NCBI RefSeq assembly: GCF_018812025.1
Contig: NC_063049.1
Coordinates: 10,235,537 to 10,299,536, forward strand
Length of the DNA stretch: 64,000 bases
Direction of reading: 5' to 3'
From: Megalobrama amblycephala
Taxonomy: Eukaryota; Chordata; Actinopteri; Cypriniformes; Xenocyprididae
Shown: positions 47,423 to 58,745 of the stretch, piece after piece
Layout of the letters: every line of letters begins with the position of its first letter
Numbering within the stretch: position 1 is the stretch's first letter
The notes under the pieces: generated by a model
Databases searched by the model: none
What the model saw: the letters and a program-made list of their open reading frames with translations, nothing else
Told to the model about the DNA's origin: nothing
Translations under genes and position numbers: made by a program

Positions 47423-47689
47423 GGTAACACTTTATTTTAGGGTCTTTTAACTAGTTGCTTATTACTATTAGAATGCATATTACTAGAATATTGACTATTT
47501 ATTCGTAATTATTAAGCACATATTAATGCCTTATTCTGCATGACCTTATTCTAGATTCTTAATCCTACCCAATACCCAATACCTAAACTTAACAATTAAC
47601 TATATTTAGAAGCAGTAAATTAGGAGTTTATTGAGGGAAAAGTCATAGTTAATCATTTATATATGTGTTCCCTATACTGAATTGTTACC
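47423..47689. mobile_element. 267-bp hAT MITE
   Basis: An exact 8-bp duplication AAAATAAT (47415-47422, 47690-47697) flanks inverted GGTAACA/TGTTACC ends. Confidence 0.88.
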
Positions 47690-48072
47690 AAAATAATGTA
47701 ATGTTAACCCATGTAGCGATTTCGTACAGTTATTAATTAATTTATGAGTTAGATATATGAATATAATAAAGCTTTATGATTTATTATTATGCATATATCG
47801 ACCCAAGGGGGAATTAAACATATATTGTGAATTAATTACAACGAATTATAATCAATTACATATATGATTAGTTCTGGTTTTATAATTATTTAGAGAAACC
47901 TTTAGCTCCTCACAGAATTATTGAAAGGAAGATTTTTCTCTGGCCACGAGAAAGACTTCCTATTCTAGCATCCAAACGTAAAGCAAGGATATAGGATCGA
48001 AACATTAAAGTGACCTGGTTTTTGTTGAAGGAGCAAAAGAACAATCGAGCATGAATAATGTGTTTAATATAT

Positions 48073-48375
48073 CCCAGCCAACATGTCCATGTGGGCCCCA
48101 CATGGGTTTTATCTGGGCTATACGGGCATCATCTGGGCATGGGTTCAGAGTGGGCACTCTGATGGGCTGAATGTGGGCCCCATTTTGAATACATTTTGGG
48201 GCCCAGTTAGGTTGCCCACATTGTTAATTTGAGGGTCCCATATGGGCCACATTTGGGCTTTATTTAGAATTGTAAAATTTTGTTTTTTACAGTTGTTTTT
48301 GCACAGTTATGGGTAACAGCTTAACCCTAACAACTGGTTACATTTATTCAATTTTTAGTATTTCATGTTTTATAG

Positions 48376-48448
<73 letters not shown>

Positions 48449-48479
48449 AATATATTTTTTTCTTATAATCTAAAATCTA
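48073..48479. mobile_element. GGGCCC-family fragment
   Basis: It begins CCCAGCCAACATGTCCATGTG and carries GTGGGCCCCA repeats, then AT-rich DNA and a (TA)n tract (about 48377-48440). It sits directly left of a second copy of the same terminus at 48480. Confidence 0.7.
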
Positions 48480-51124
48480 CCCAGCCAACATGCATGTGGG
48501 CCCCATGTGGGTTTTTGATGGGTTTAGAGCCCACTATGGACCCATCATGTGCCCCTATGGGCTAACACACTTGGGCCCTGCATGGGCAACCCAAGTGGGG
48601 CCCATACAATTTTGTCCATCGGCTCCACACAGGCCCCATGTGTGTTATTCCATAGGGGCAAATGATGGGTCCATAGTGGGCTCTAAGTGGGACTCATTTG
48701 TGTGTTCATTATACGGGCCCACATGGTTCACATATGGGTTCTAATAAATGGGGCCAATGTGGGCCACATACAGAACCCTTATGGGACCCAGAAGGGTGAT
48801 AACACTGGACCCACAAATGGCCCCTCTATGGGGTTTTTGTGGGACCACAGTGGGTGACAACTGGGCCCCATTTAAATTTCTTTTTTATTCCTGTAGGTGA
48901 AATTAATGTGCTTTAATGTGCTCATTTGCAAAAGAAACTTATGTTTTAGTAAACCTGTACCTGACTTAATAGAATTTAAATTACATGAGAAAATATTAAA
49001 TTACACAAATATTTGTACTGTGAAGAAAATGACTTTCAACTCAGAATTTGTGAAACAACTTTTATTTTTCTTCTTATGATCAATAAAAAAAGTACAATAA
49101 AACAGGATAAGAGCATTGAAAATTCTTCAGTCCATCACTCCTGGGTTGGGGCAGACCCATCAGCTTCATATCTAAAGAACAATAATGAGAGAAAAAAACA
49201 GAAAAGGCAATTATTTTAAAATACTATCAAATCATTAACAGGAGCACTCTCTTAAAAAGCATGCATGATTATGATCAAGCCATGCCAGTACTTTATATTT
49301 CTGTCCAAATGGTTAAAGTAACAAAGGTGTACCTTGAAACTGATAACGATGTTTATTTTGATATGTGATGATAATGGCGCTCTGAAGCACCTGCAGTCAT
49401 GCGTCATTGCGTCATATGATGATTGACGTCGTGCCTTCCCGCCTTCTCATTTAAAAAAAAACACCAAACGCCACTAGCAAGCCAGCATCCACTTCAAAAC
49501 GTCCTACTCTCTCGAAAATCTCAAGGTAAGATATGCATATTTCATTTTATATTAACCAGTGATGTTGTTTTTATATAATTGTATAATTTTTTTATAGTTT
49601 TTTTTATTTATTTATTATTTAGTAACGTAAGAGTCAAATTTTAACAAACTTAGCGAAGCTAAACGCAATTAAACTACAGAGACAGATCTTTTGCACCAAG
49701 TTACGTGCTAGGTGTGCAATATGGACAAAATAATAATAATAATAGGGTGACCAGACCCGGTTTTTGGTGTTCTGTCCCCAACTGGAGCTGCCCCCGAAAA
49801 TGTTTTATAGCTCGTTCAAAACAACCCGCATTGCTAAAAAGCCCGACCAGCATACAGCGGACTGCTGGTTTATCGGAGTAATTGTGTAGTGATCATGTTC
49901 ACCACCAGAGGGGGATGTGCAGCTACACTTGGTCGTGCGCCGTTAGTTCATGAAGAACACCTGGATCAGAGCGCCATTATCATCACATATCAAAATAAAC
50001 ATCGTTATCGGTTTCAAGGTAGTAACATGCTAACTATTCATGTTAAATTAAAGCAATACTGTTTGTATGTTTTATAACAGGGCCTCAGCAGGGTGCGAGA
50101 TGGTTTTGCACAATTTTAAACGTCCACAAAAGTTCCGCAGTCATAACGCATCAATTTCCACACACACGTGTTACAAGATATGAATACATAAAAAGATAAT
50201 AATAATACACGTGCATTACTTTGTATTAAAAAATAGTTAAAAGTTAACAGTTGTAATGTATAATAAAATCATCTTTTGAAAGTTACATTAAATTAATAAA
50301 CTCGTTCATATTCCTTTCAGTAGTAGAAATCTCCCTTTGTTACTTTAACCATTTGGACAGAAATATAAAGTACTGGCATGGCTTGATCATAATCATGCAT
50401 GCTTTTTAAGAGAGTGCTCCTGTTAATGATTTGATAGTATTTTAAAATAATTGTCTTTTCTCTTTTTTTCTCTCATTATTGTTCTTTAGATATGAAGCTG
50501 ATGGGTCTGCCCCAACCCAGGAGTGATGGACTGAAGAATTTTCAATGCTCTTATCCTGTTTTATTGAACTTTTATTTTTCTTCTTATGATCAATAAAAAG
50601 GTGGTTTACAAATACTGAGTTGAAAGTCATTTTCTTCACAGTACAAATATTTTTTCATGTAATTTAAATTATATTAAGTCAGGTACAGGTTTACTAAAAC
50701 ATAAGTTTCTTTTGCAAATGAGCACATTAAAGCACATTAATTTCACCTACAGAAATAAAAAAGAAATATAAATGGGGCCCAGTTGTCACCCACTGTGGTC
50801 CCACAAAAACCCCATAGAGGGGCCATTTGTGGGTCCAGTGTTATCACCCTTCTGGGTCCCATAAGGGTTCTGTATGTGGCCCACATTGGCCCCATTTATT
50901 AGAACCCATATGTGACCCATGTGGGCCCCTATAATGAACACACAAATGAGCCCCACTTAGAGCCCACTATGGACCCATCATGAGCCCCTATGGGATAACA
51001 CACATGGGGCCTGTGTGGAGCCGATGGACAAAATTCTATGGGCCCCACTTGGGTTGCCCATCCAGGGCCCAACTGACAGCCCATCAAAAACCCACATGGG
51101 GCCCACATGGACATGTTGGCTGGG
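48480..51124. mobile_element. Long-inverted-repeat GGGCCC-rich element
   Basis: The arms 48480-49398 and 49963-51124 are reverse complements, with about 0.3 kb extra in the right arm (near 50027-50335). Termini read CCCAGCCAACATG and CATGTTGGCTGGG. With the left fragment the insertion splits family X copy 4 with AT on both sides (48071-48072, 51125-51126); copy 2 shows the empty site near 4776. Dozens of TGGGCCC/GGGCCCA palindromes lie in the outer 400 bases. Open frames here follow those repeats and are not genes. Confidence 0.75.
49380..49530 (+). promoter_or_regulatory. Promoter- and exon-like spacer between the arms
   Basis: The unique centre has two TGCGTCAT boxes, a TGACGTCG CRE-like site at 49424, and a stretch ending TCAAG/GTAAGATATG at 49526, a consensus 5' splice donor. 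It could be the promoter and first exon of the parent transposase or a captured host fragment. No frame of length follows. Confidence 0.35.
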
Positions 51125-52549
51125 ATGCAAACTACGACTACAGAGGTTATACGGCTATACACAGGATATACACATATATACAAAAGTGAAAGTAGAGAAA
51201 AGGAAAGAGAGAAGGCAAGCAGCAAAACTTACAAACAGTCCTTGAGGCCAGCACGGAAATCAGTTTCATTATCTAAAACTGAGAAACGGTAGTACTTGCA
51301 TTAGTTTTGCGTGTCGAGTTTCGGTTTAGCGCTGGTGCAGTTCGTTGGCTTCTTCCGTTCCGCGGGAAGGTTTGAACTGAGGACTTGAAAGTTAGTTTCG
51401 CTGGAAGATGGTGGTCCCGTGAGATGAGCGCGATGGCAGCGCGGTCGCCGTGACGTCCGGGAGAGACGTGCGTGAGTGGGCGATGGATGATTGAGGGCAA
51501 TCGGGAGAACACACAGGAAAATCCTGGTGCTCCTTTTTTATGACAGATAAGCCGACACACCTCCTTGAGGTGGAATAGCCAATGACATAGGTGCAAAGTT
51601 GGCAGGCAAGCTTCTCCTTTGTCTTGTCTCCTGGCTGAATTTGCATAATTTATGAGTATCAGATCGGATTTCGAGATGGAGTACTTTCTTCACAGTATCA
51701 TTAAACAAACAGAACAATGCATTTGACAGCCATGTGATATACATAGGTGAATAAGACGTGGAAATAGCTTTAAAACGAATCTAAACTTGACATATAAGAA
51801 AAGCTTGTAGAAGAACTTATGGTTTACAGACAAAATTCCATCATTAAAATGAACACTAGCACAAATACAGTCATTTAAACTAAGTCTAAACACTAGGACA
51901 CATACATGCACTTGACATACGTGACGGGTACACTTTGGCACAGTCATATTTTAAGAATAGCTGTACATACAATCACTAAGCATGTTTGTATGTTTTTGTG
52001 TGTGTCTGTGTGTGTGTGGTGTGTGTTGGAATGTGATCTGGCACTTAGTCCACATGAGGGGCCCTTTGATGTCCCAAGAGCTAGGAAATGGAGCCCTCTG
52101 TTCAATTTCTGACAGAGTAACAAACGTGTCAAAGTGTCTGCACTTCTGGACCGGCCGGAGCCGGTGAGATTTACAACACCGTCCAGCCTGCTAAAAGCGT
52201 TCTGAAAATTCCAAAGTTGATTGACTACGCCGGATCTATCCAGACGCTACACCCATAAAGCTAAGTAGTTTTTTAAGTTTGATAATTAATCTGATATGTC
52301 ATGTTTATGACAGGTTATGATGTCTTGGTAATGTCAAGTTGTCATGACAAAGACACTGACAGGTTATGTATTGGTTTATGTCAAGTTGTCGTAACAAAGA
52401 CATCTCAAACAATGTCATCTTTGCATTAAAAATGACATAATTGAGCAAATGACATTTAATGACAGTTGTCATAAACATGCATAAAACCTCCATATTCATG
52501 ACATGTGTCATGTCAGTCTTATGCACACCCCTTCAAGTAAAGCGTTACC

Positions 52550-53314
52550 TATATATATTAAAATCAAAAATATAAATTTAAGAAAATTAAAATTAATGAT
52601 GTAACAACATTAATATTAACAATGTATAACAATTAATTTTAAATGGTGTCTAAAATTTCACATTACTATACATTAATAAATAATGTATAGTAATTTAGTA
52701 TAATATATATAAAAACTTTAAAATCAAAAATATAAATTTAAGAAAATTAAAATTAATACATTATTTATCATAATTAAAATTACTATTAACATTTATTATC
52801 AATAAATTATGTATAATAATTCATGTATAGCTTATATACAAACATTAAAACAGAAAATAAAGGTCATGTTTTTTTAATCAAAACTTATTTTGTGTCCTAA
52901 TAAGATGGAAATTAGCAATAAATAACTGATGAATTTCTGATGTCTCTTTATGGTTTTGCCCTTTTTAGGGGTAAATACAAAGAAACGCCATCTTAAAATC
53001 CATTTTGACCAGCACCCACACCGTAAGTACACGACTAGACACACACACAAAAAAAAGAAGTGCGGCTGGCTTGAACCGTGTACTTTCGACGCGCGGCCCA
53101 CTTGACCGCAGTTGCACAGTAAACCTTTATTGTCTCCAATCATTAAAAAAGATGCCAGTTGGTGTGTTGTAACCTGACTAGTTATGAAACATCTAAAAAG
53201 ATTCTAAAAAAAAAAAAAGTTAAAAGCAAAAAGTAAAAAAGTTATAAAAAGATTTTTTAGTTGACTAAAAAAATTTCAACTTTCAGTTTTAACCAAAAAA
53301 AATTTTTCATGCAG
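52550..53314. repeat. AT-rich DNA with a 160-bp-spaced direct repeat
   Basis: AAAATCAAAAATATAAATTT followed by AAGAAAATTAAAATTAAT occurs at about 52559 and about 52720. The rest to 53314 has no gene; a CGTAAGTAC donor-like site near 53020 precedes a GC-richer patch at 53060-53120. Confidence 0.6.
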
Positions 53315-53536
53315 AGTGCTGGCAGAGGGATCTGTGGAGCCAGTCAGTGGTCTGCTGCACATGAAACTGCCAGAAGAGCAAGCAAACTGGATGAAGAGGG
53401 CCTTGAGGTGGTTGTTTGCAGACACAGAGTGCTACTCAAGGCTCTGAACATGTACAGGGGGAAATATTTGCCTATCCACTGTACCTGCAGAAGGAGCTCC
53501 AAGCAGTCACACATGGACAGTTCTATTGCACAGATA
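53315..53536 (+). pseudogene. KDZ transposase exon fragment
   Basis: After a TTTTTCATGCAG acceptor the frame reads CGASQWSAAHETARRASKLD, EEGLEVVVCRHRVLLKALNM, then in the next frame FAYPLYLQKEL and GQFYCTD. This matches the Cys, Asp-x-x-Gly and CRH region of Kyakuja-Dileera-Zisupton transposases of large eukaryotic DNA transposons. A missing G in the G-run near 53457 causes the frame break. A Tc1 element cuts the exon at its 3' end, and the coding sequence does not resume after it. Confidence 0.7.
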
Positions 53537-53551
53537 CAGTGGGTACGGAAA

Positions 53552-55123
53552 TGTAAGGCCCGCCCGATCGGCCCAACAGCAGTTTCCCACGGGACGGGGA
53601 AGGTTTCTTGCGCGTTCTGTCTTTTCAGCGTGGCAAAGTAGTTTAATTCCAAATAATCTTTTATCTGACTCCATGTTATTATGACCTCGATTTTAGTTTA
53701 GAATGTCAATTGATTATTGGTCATTTGTATAATAATTTGGCTTTACATTTGAATATTCCATTTAACTCTTTACTGTTATTGTACTCGTTCATTCGGTTCT
53801 CAGTGTCGCACAGGGTCCTCGCACTGGCCATTTATTAATTATGCGGGCCCACGATCACAAACTCGCCAGTCTTGGTCACTAGACAGAGGTAATTGACTAT
53901 ACTAATAGAGTGCCGCTCTCATGCTTGCTTTCTCTAAAAGTATTTGGTTTAGTCCCCCATAGATCTGTATACACTTTAATTAAAGCAATATTAGTTCTAG
54001 TCAGAGGTCATGGCCACTACTATAGATATAAGCCGACCAATATTACTTTCTCTGATAGTAGCTTTGGTTTAGCCATGCCATGGTTTCCCACGTACACTTA
54101 GCTAGAATAACGTTGCGTTTAAACAGAGGTAAGGCTCACCCTATTTAGGTTGGTCGATCAACATTTTGTTGTCCTAAATGGAAATTCCCTTTTAGCCTTT
54201 ACAGTCTAAGTACACTTGAACTAATGCCAAGCGTTAGTCAGAGCTCTAAAATCACAGTTGGTGTGCCATATGCTCCACTGGACTTTAGTCCGTTACTAAC
54301 CTGACGCAGATTTGCGGTAACAATGGATACATCGTAATCTACTGAAGTCAATAATTTCAGAGTAAGTCAGAATAAAATCAAATGTAACAATTTATTAGTC
54401 AGGTAAATGTATCATGCCAATTACATAATCAATTCAAAGATGATCAATACAAAACATCAAATGCTCAGAAATAGAGTAAGATGCATACCTGACATGAGAA
54501 AAATACACATTGCTGAGTGTCATGAACACTCAGCAATGTGGGCTTCATCTGAATACAGAATCGCCCTGAGCCTTTTGCAACATTTCCTTAAATACTCAAG
54601 ACCAAGACAAAGCATCCCCCAATGTGGGGCATGAACTTACAATCAGAATTTGCATTGACTAGGGTCACAGACCTCGGGGGTTCGCACCTTGCTGTGGAAC
54701 TGGAGGTAATTTAGATGAAAGACCCTGGGAAAGAGGCACACCCATGGTTGCAACCAAAGTATCCCTAAACTCTTAAAACCTTTAATACCTTTGGTTTACT
54801 TCCATGTAGATGAGAACATTGTACCAGTTGCACTGAGACATTTCAAACGATACCAAACATGTATAGCATTCTTTGATGATTGTTCACATTAAACCATATA
54901 GATTTTGGGTGAATTTCAGGTCATCTCTGCATGTAGAGAGAGGAGATGGGGGAAGAGGGGTAAAGGAAGGGAAATGTAGATTAAGGCAGGTGTGAGGTGT
55001 GATTGACTCAGTGTGATTGCATCTCGGATGAGGATGCTAATTTTGCAAGAGAGAGTTCAAATGTTAATTTCCTTTGTTTTCTCAAAGAGTGGTCCTTTCT
55101 TGATCCATTGACCCAGTCTTACA
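53552..55123. mobile_element. 1.57-kb solo LTR-like element
   Basis: The sequence TGTAAGGCCCGCCC...CCAGTCTTACA has TG...CA ends and a 4-bp duplication GAAA (53548-53551, 55124-55127) exactly inside the left Tc1 terminus. No genes are inside. Length and a 4-bp duplication fit a retrovirus-type solo LTR. Its direction is unclear. Confidence 0.75.
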
Positions 55124-55497
55124 GAAAGTATTCAGACTTAAATTTTTCACTCTTTGTTATTTTGCAGCCATTTGCTAAATCATTTAAGTTCACTTTTTTC
55201 CTCATTAATGTACACACAGCACCCCATACTGATAGAAAAACACAGAATTCTTGACATTTTTGCAGATTTATTAAAAAAGAAAAACTGAAATATCACATGG
55301 TCCTAAGTATTCAGACCCTTTGCTGTGACACTCATATATTTAACTCAGGTGCTGTCCATTTCTTCTGATCATCCTTGAGATGGTTCTACACCTTCATTTG
55401 AGTCCAGCTGTGTTTGATTATACTGATTGGACTTGATTAGGAAAGCCACACACCTGTCTATATAAGACCTTACAGCTCACAGTGCATGTCAGAGCAA

Positions 55498-56505
55498 ATG
55501 AGAATCATGAGGTCAAAGGAATTGCCTGAAGAGCTCAGAGACAGAATTGTGGCAAGGCACAGATCTGGCCAAGGTTACAAAAAAATTTCTGCTGCACTTA
55601 AGGTTCCTAAGAGCACAGTGGCCTCCATAATCCTTAAATGAAAGATGTTTGGGATGACCAGAACCCTTCCTAGAGCTGGCCGTCCGGCCAAACTGAGCTA
55701 TCGGGGGAGAAGAGCCTTGGTGAGAGAGGTAAAGAAGAACCCAAAGATCACTGTGGCTGAGCTCCAGAGATGCAGTCGGGAGATGGGAGAAAGTTGTAGA
55801 AAGTCAACCATCACTGCAGCCCTCCACCAGTCGGGGCTTTATGGCAGAGTGGCCCGACGGAAGCCTCTCCTCAGTGCAAGACACATGAAAGCCCGCATGG
55901 AGTTTGCTAAGATGGTGAGAAATAAGATTCTCTGGTCTGATGAGACCAAGATAGAACTTTCTGGCCTTAATTCTAAGCGGTATGCGTGGAGAAAACCAGG
56001 CACTGCTCATCACCTGTCCAATACAGTCCCAACAGTGAAGCATGGTGGTGGCAGCATCATGCTGTGGGGGTGTTTTTCAGCTGCAGGGACAGGACGACTG
56101 GTTGCAATCAAGGGAAAGATGAATGCGGCCAAGTACAGGGATATCCTGGATGAAAACCTTCTCCAGAGTGCTCAGGACCTCAGACTGGGCCGAAGGTTTA
56201 CCTTCCAACAAGACAATGACCCTAAGCACACAGCTAAAATAACGAAGGAGTGGCTTCACAACAACTCCGTGACTGTTCTTGAATGGCCCAGCCAGAGCCC
56301 TGACTTAAACCCAATTGAGCATCTCTGGAGAGACCTAAAAATGGCTGTCCACCAACATTTACCATCCAACCTGACAGAACTGGAGAGGATCTGCAAGGAG
56401 GAATGGCAGAGGATCCCCAAATCCAGGTGTGAAAAACTTGTTGCATCTTTCCCAAAAAGACTCATGGTTGTATTAGATCAAAAGGGTGCTTCTACTAAAT
56501 ACTGA
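55498..56505 (+). pseudogene. tnp: Tc1 transposase with one nonsense codon
   Basis: From the ATG at 55498 the frame gives the paired-type helix-turn-helix (KELPEELRDRIVARHRSGQG), a TGA at 55639-55641 where the family has Trp, the second helix-turn-helix (GRPAKLSYRGRRALVREVKK) and the DD34E core: ILWSDETKIEL, TFQQDNDPKHTA and SPDLNPIEHLW with 34 residues between the last two. It ends TGA at 56503. The length, about 335 codons, is normal. The enzyme would cut and paste the element at TA sites. Only the single stop prevents a full product. Confidence 0.93.
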
Positions 56506-56727
56506 GCAAAGGGTCTGAATACTTAGGACCATGTGATATTTCAGTTTTTCTTTTTTAATAAATCTGCAAAAATGTCAAGAATTCTGTGTTTTTCTGTCAA
56601 TATGGGGTGCTGTGTGTACATTAATGAGGAAAAAAAAAAATGAACTTAAATGATTTTAGCAAATGGCTGCAATAGAACAAAGAGTGAAAAATTTAAGGGG
56701 GTCTGAATACTTTCCGTACCCACTGTA

Positions 56728-57022
56728 TATAGATAGATATTAGATTTCAAAAATGGCCATCAGGAGTTTTTGCATATAAGTTTGGATATTAAGAATGTAT
56801 ATCTTAATCATATCTTAATATGTAAGATATTAAGAAATTAATTGTAAACTCAATTTCAATCATGATTTTTGTTTGAAAATGTTTGCATTTTGACCACTTT
56901 GCACACAAAGGTTTTTCATACACAAACTCGACTCAAAAACCTAGATGTAACTGTACATTTAACAAATCTTCATTTCAGCTAAGAGATCAAGTTTAAGATT
57001 TAAAGAGGAAACAGTTAATTAT
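56728..57022. other. Non-coding AT-rich DNA
   Basis: I see no gene, inverted repeat or tandem repeat of note here. It separates the Tc1 element from the possible minus-strand exon. Confidence 0.5.
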
Positions 57023-57268
57023 TCACACCCATTCGATTTTGCCATTACAAGTGTAATCGATGCATGAATAGCTGTTGAGTGTGAGTTTCTTTCTGTAACA
57101 TTTCAAAAAGTGGGTGGGAAGACAGTGAGAGAGAAATGACTGTACAATCATCTTTGCCTTGGGTCTCCCATTTACACAAGCAACAGGATATAACTGAACA
57201 CACAAACCTCTCAGTACAATACTTTTACAGTTAACACCAATGGTTGCAATCATACTTCCAGCTTCCAA
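57023..57268 (-). CDS. Possible second exon of an unknown minus-strand gene
   Basis: After GGAGCAG at about 57269 the minus strand reads ELEAGSMIATIGVNCKS, then VQLYPVACVNGRPKAKMIV and LTLNSYSCIDYTCNGK, to TGA at 57023, 82 codons without a stop. It contains eight Cys. I recognise no family. It could pair with the short frame at 61124-61168 across an intron that later took a chromovirus. Confidence 0.25.
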   Translation of the reverse strand: MEAGSMIATIGVNCKSIVLRGLCVQLYPVACVNGRPKAKMIVQSFLSHCLPTHFLKCYRKKLTLNSYSCIDYTCNGKIEWV

Positions 57269-57282
57269 CTCCTGCTCCAGAG

Positions 57283-57720
57283 TGTTACAACAGAGACACG
57301 GAGGCAGACGTAAAAGCAACACAGGTAGGTTTATTGTGAAAACAGCAGAGCAAATGGCAATGGTGGGATGATAAAGCAGTTCTTGAGTGATGAAGAGAAT
57401 GTGATACTGTCCTTATGGTGTTTTTCAGATGCGGATGGAGATTGGCGTTGGAGGATGATGGCGGAGACACTCACACACACAGGCAGGTAGACACACGAGG
57501 AGAACTGGAGACGAAGGAGATGGAGGAGACGACTGGAGCAGGTAAGCATACAGAAGTTTGTAGTGCAAACGAGACCGGACAAAGACTGTGTGTGAGTGTG
57601 GGTGTTTTATAGTGCTGATGATTGCAGTGATGATGATGAGGTGCAGGTGACGGTGATCAGTACTCGAGTGATTGAGTGCGCTGTGGTTGGTGGATGGTGG
57701 AACCTGACGTGTCTGTGACA
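57283..57720 (-). repeat. 3' LTR of the chromovirus
   Basis: On the minus strand it runs TGTCACAGACACG...CTCTGTTGTAACA. A G-rich polypurine tract (GGGAGGGGGGGGGGG) sits directly before it at 57722-57738. Confidence 0.92.
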
Positions 57721-57743
57721 GTACCCCCCCCCCTCCCACGGCC

Positions 57744-58745
57744 TCATCCTCTAGGGCGTGGGGCAGGTCTGTCCGGGTGGTTGGTGTGGAAAGTCTGTAA
57801 CAGATTAGGATCAAGGATATCATTCTTGGGGACCCATGAGCGTTCCTCGGGGCCGTAGCCTTCCCAGTCTACCAGGTACTCCAAATTGACCACCACGGCG
57901 CTGGGAATCCAGAATCTCGTGAACCACATAAGCAGTGCCATCATCCAGGATGAGTGGAAGGGGGCTTGACGGCTGCCACGTCAGGTTCTGTGGAGGGAAG
58001 AACAGAAGGGTGGTGAGGCTTCAGCAGTGAAACGTGGAATGTGGGATGAATTCTACTGTACTGTGCAGGGAGTTGGAGGCGATAAGTGACGGGGTTGATC
58101 TGTCGGATGATGGTGAACGGGCCAATGAAGCGGGGACTCATCTTCTTGCAGGGCAGACGCATTCTGATGTCCCTGGTGGACAGCCAGACCTTCTGCCCCG
58201 GTTGGTAGACTGGAGCATCGGAGCGCCGAAGGTCGGCTGTCATTTTGTGTCTGCGCAGGGCTCTCTGCAGTTGGTGGTGAGCCGAGTCCCAAACCCTCTC
58301 GCTCTCCCAGAACCAGTAGTCGACTGCCGAACGTTGGAGGGTTCCCCATCCCAGGGGAACAGTGGGGGTTGGTAGCCGAGTACGCACTGAAACGGTGTTA
58401 GTCCAGTTGTGGCTTGACGGACGGAATTTTGTGCGTACTCGGCCCAACCCAGGTACTGGTTCCAGGAGTTCTGGTGGCCGTGACAGAAGGTACGCAGGAA
58501 GTGGCCTATCTCCTGGATCTTCCGTTCCGTCTGCCCGTTCGACTGAGGATGGTATCCGGATGACAGGCTGACGGTCACACCCAGGAGGGAGAAGAACGCC
58601 TTCCAGACGTGGGAGATAAATTGGGGACCTCTGTCGGAGACGATGTCTTCCGGTATTCCATAATGACGAAAGACATGGTTGAACATCAGTTCTGCAGTGG
58701 TCATGGCGGTAGGTAGACCCTCCAGGGGGATCAGACGGCAGGACT
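57744..58745 (-). pseudogene. pol: Chromovirus integrase core, C-terminal domain and chromodomain
   Basis: Reading leftward, the segment starts inside the integrase core after the first catalytic Asp: [35 protein letters not shown] (second Asp) and [12 protein letters not shown] (Glu). A frame change follows near 58300, then [41 protein letters not shown], and [11 protein letters not shown]. Another frame carries the chromodomain, [19 protein letters not shown], and the tail [11 protein letters not shown]. Chromodomains steer integration toward modified histones. Confidence 0.85.

Larger units (their letters stand above)
47712..52251 (-). mobile_element. Family X repeat, copy 4 (both ends kept)
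   Basis: The copy starts TGTAGCGATTTCGTACAG and ends CCAGACGCTACA, with CCCA on both sides (47708-47711, 52252-52255; ACCCA if the last A is target). Without the nested GGGCCC-rich element it is about 1.49 kb, which is the best estimate of full length. TG...CA ends, a 4-5 bp duplication and the absence of genes suggest a solo LTR, but no full element of the family is in the window to prove it. Confidence 0.75.
46892..52549. mobile_element. Fold-back element B with nested insertions
   Basis: The inverted arms are 46892-47125 and about 52300-52549. Ends are GGTAACACTTTACTTG on the left and CAAGTAAAGCGTTACC on the right, followed by GGGGTGTGCATAAG and by TGACA/TGTCA-rich repeats. Without inserts the element is roughly 0.85 kb. 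No transposase or clear target duplication is visible. It contains the hAT MITE and family X copy 4. Confidence 0.72.
53537..56725 (+). mobile_element. Tc1-like transposon with a solo LTR in its left end
   Basis: TA duplicates flank CAGTGGGTACGG on the left (53537) and CCGTACCCACTG on the right (ending 56725). Long inverted termini of about 210 bp contain AAGTATTCAGAC and TTTTTCACTCTTTGTT. Without the 1.57-kb LTR insertion the element is about 1.6 kb, the normal Tc1 size. It carries a nearly complete transposase. Confidence 0.93.

Noticed and set aside
48490..48744. Gly/Pro/Trp-rich open frame, and its partner on the other strand at 50929-51225
   Set aside because: Both are read from GGGCCC-rich inverted repeats; the same peptide from both arms reflects DNA repetition, not a gene.
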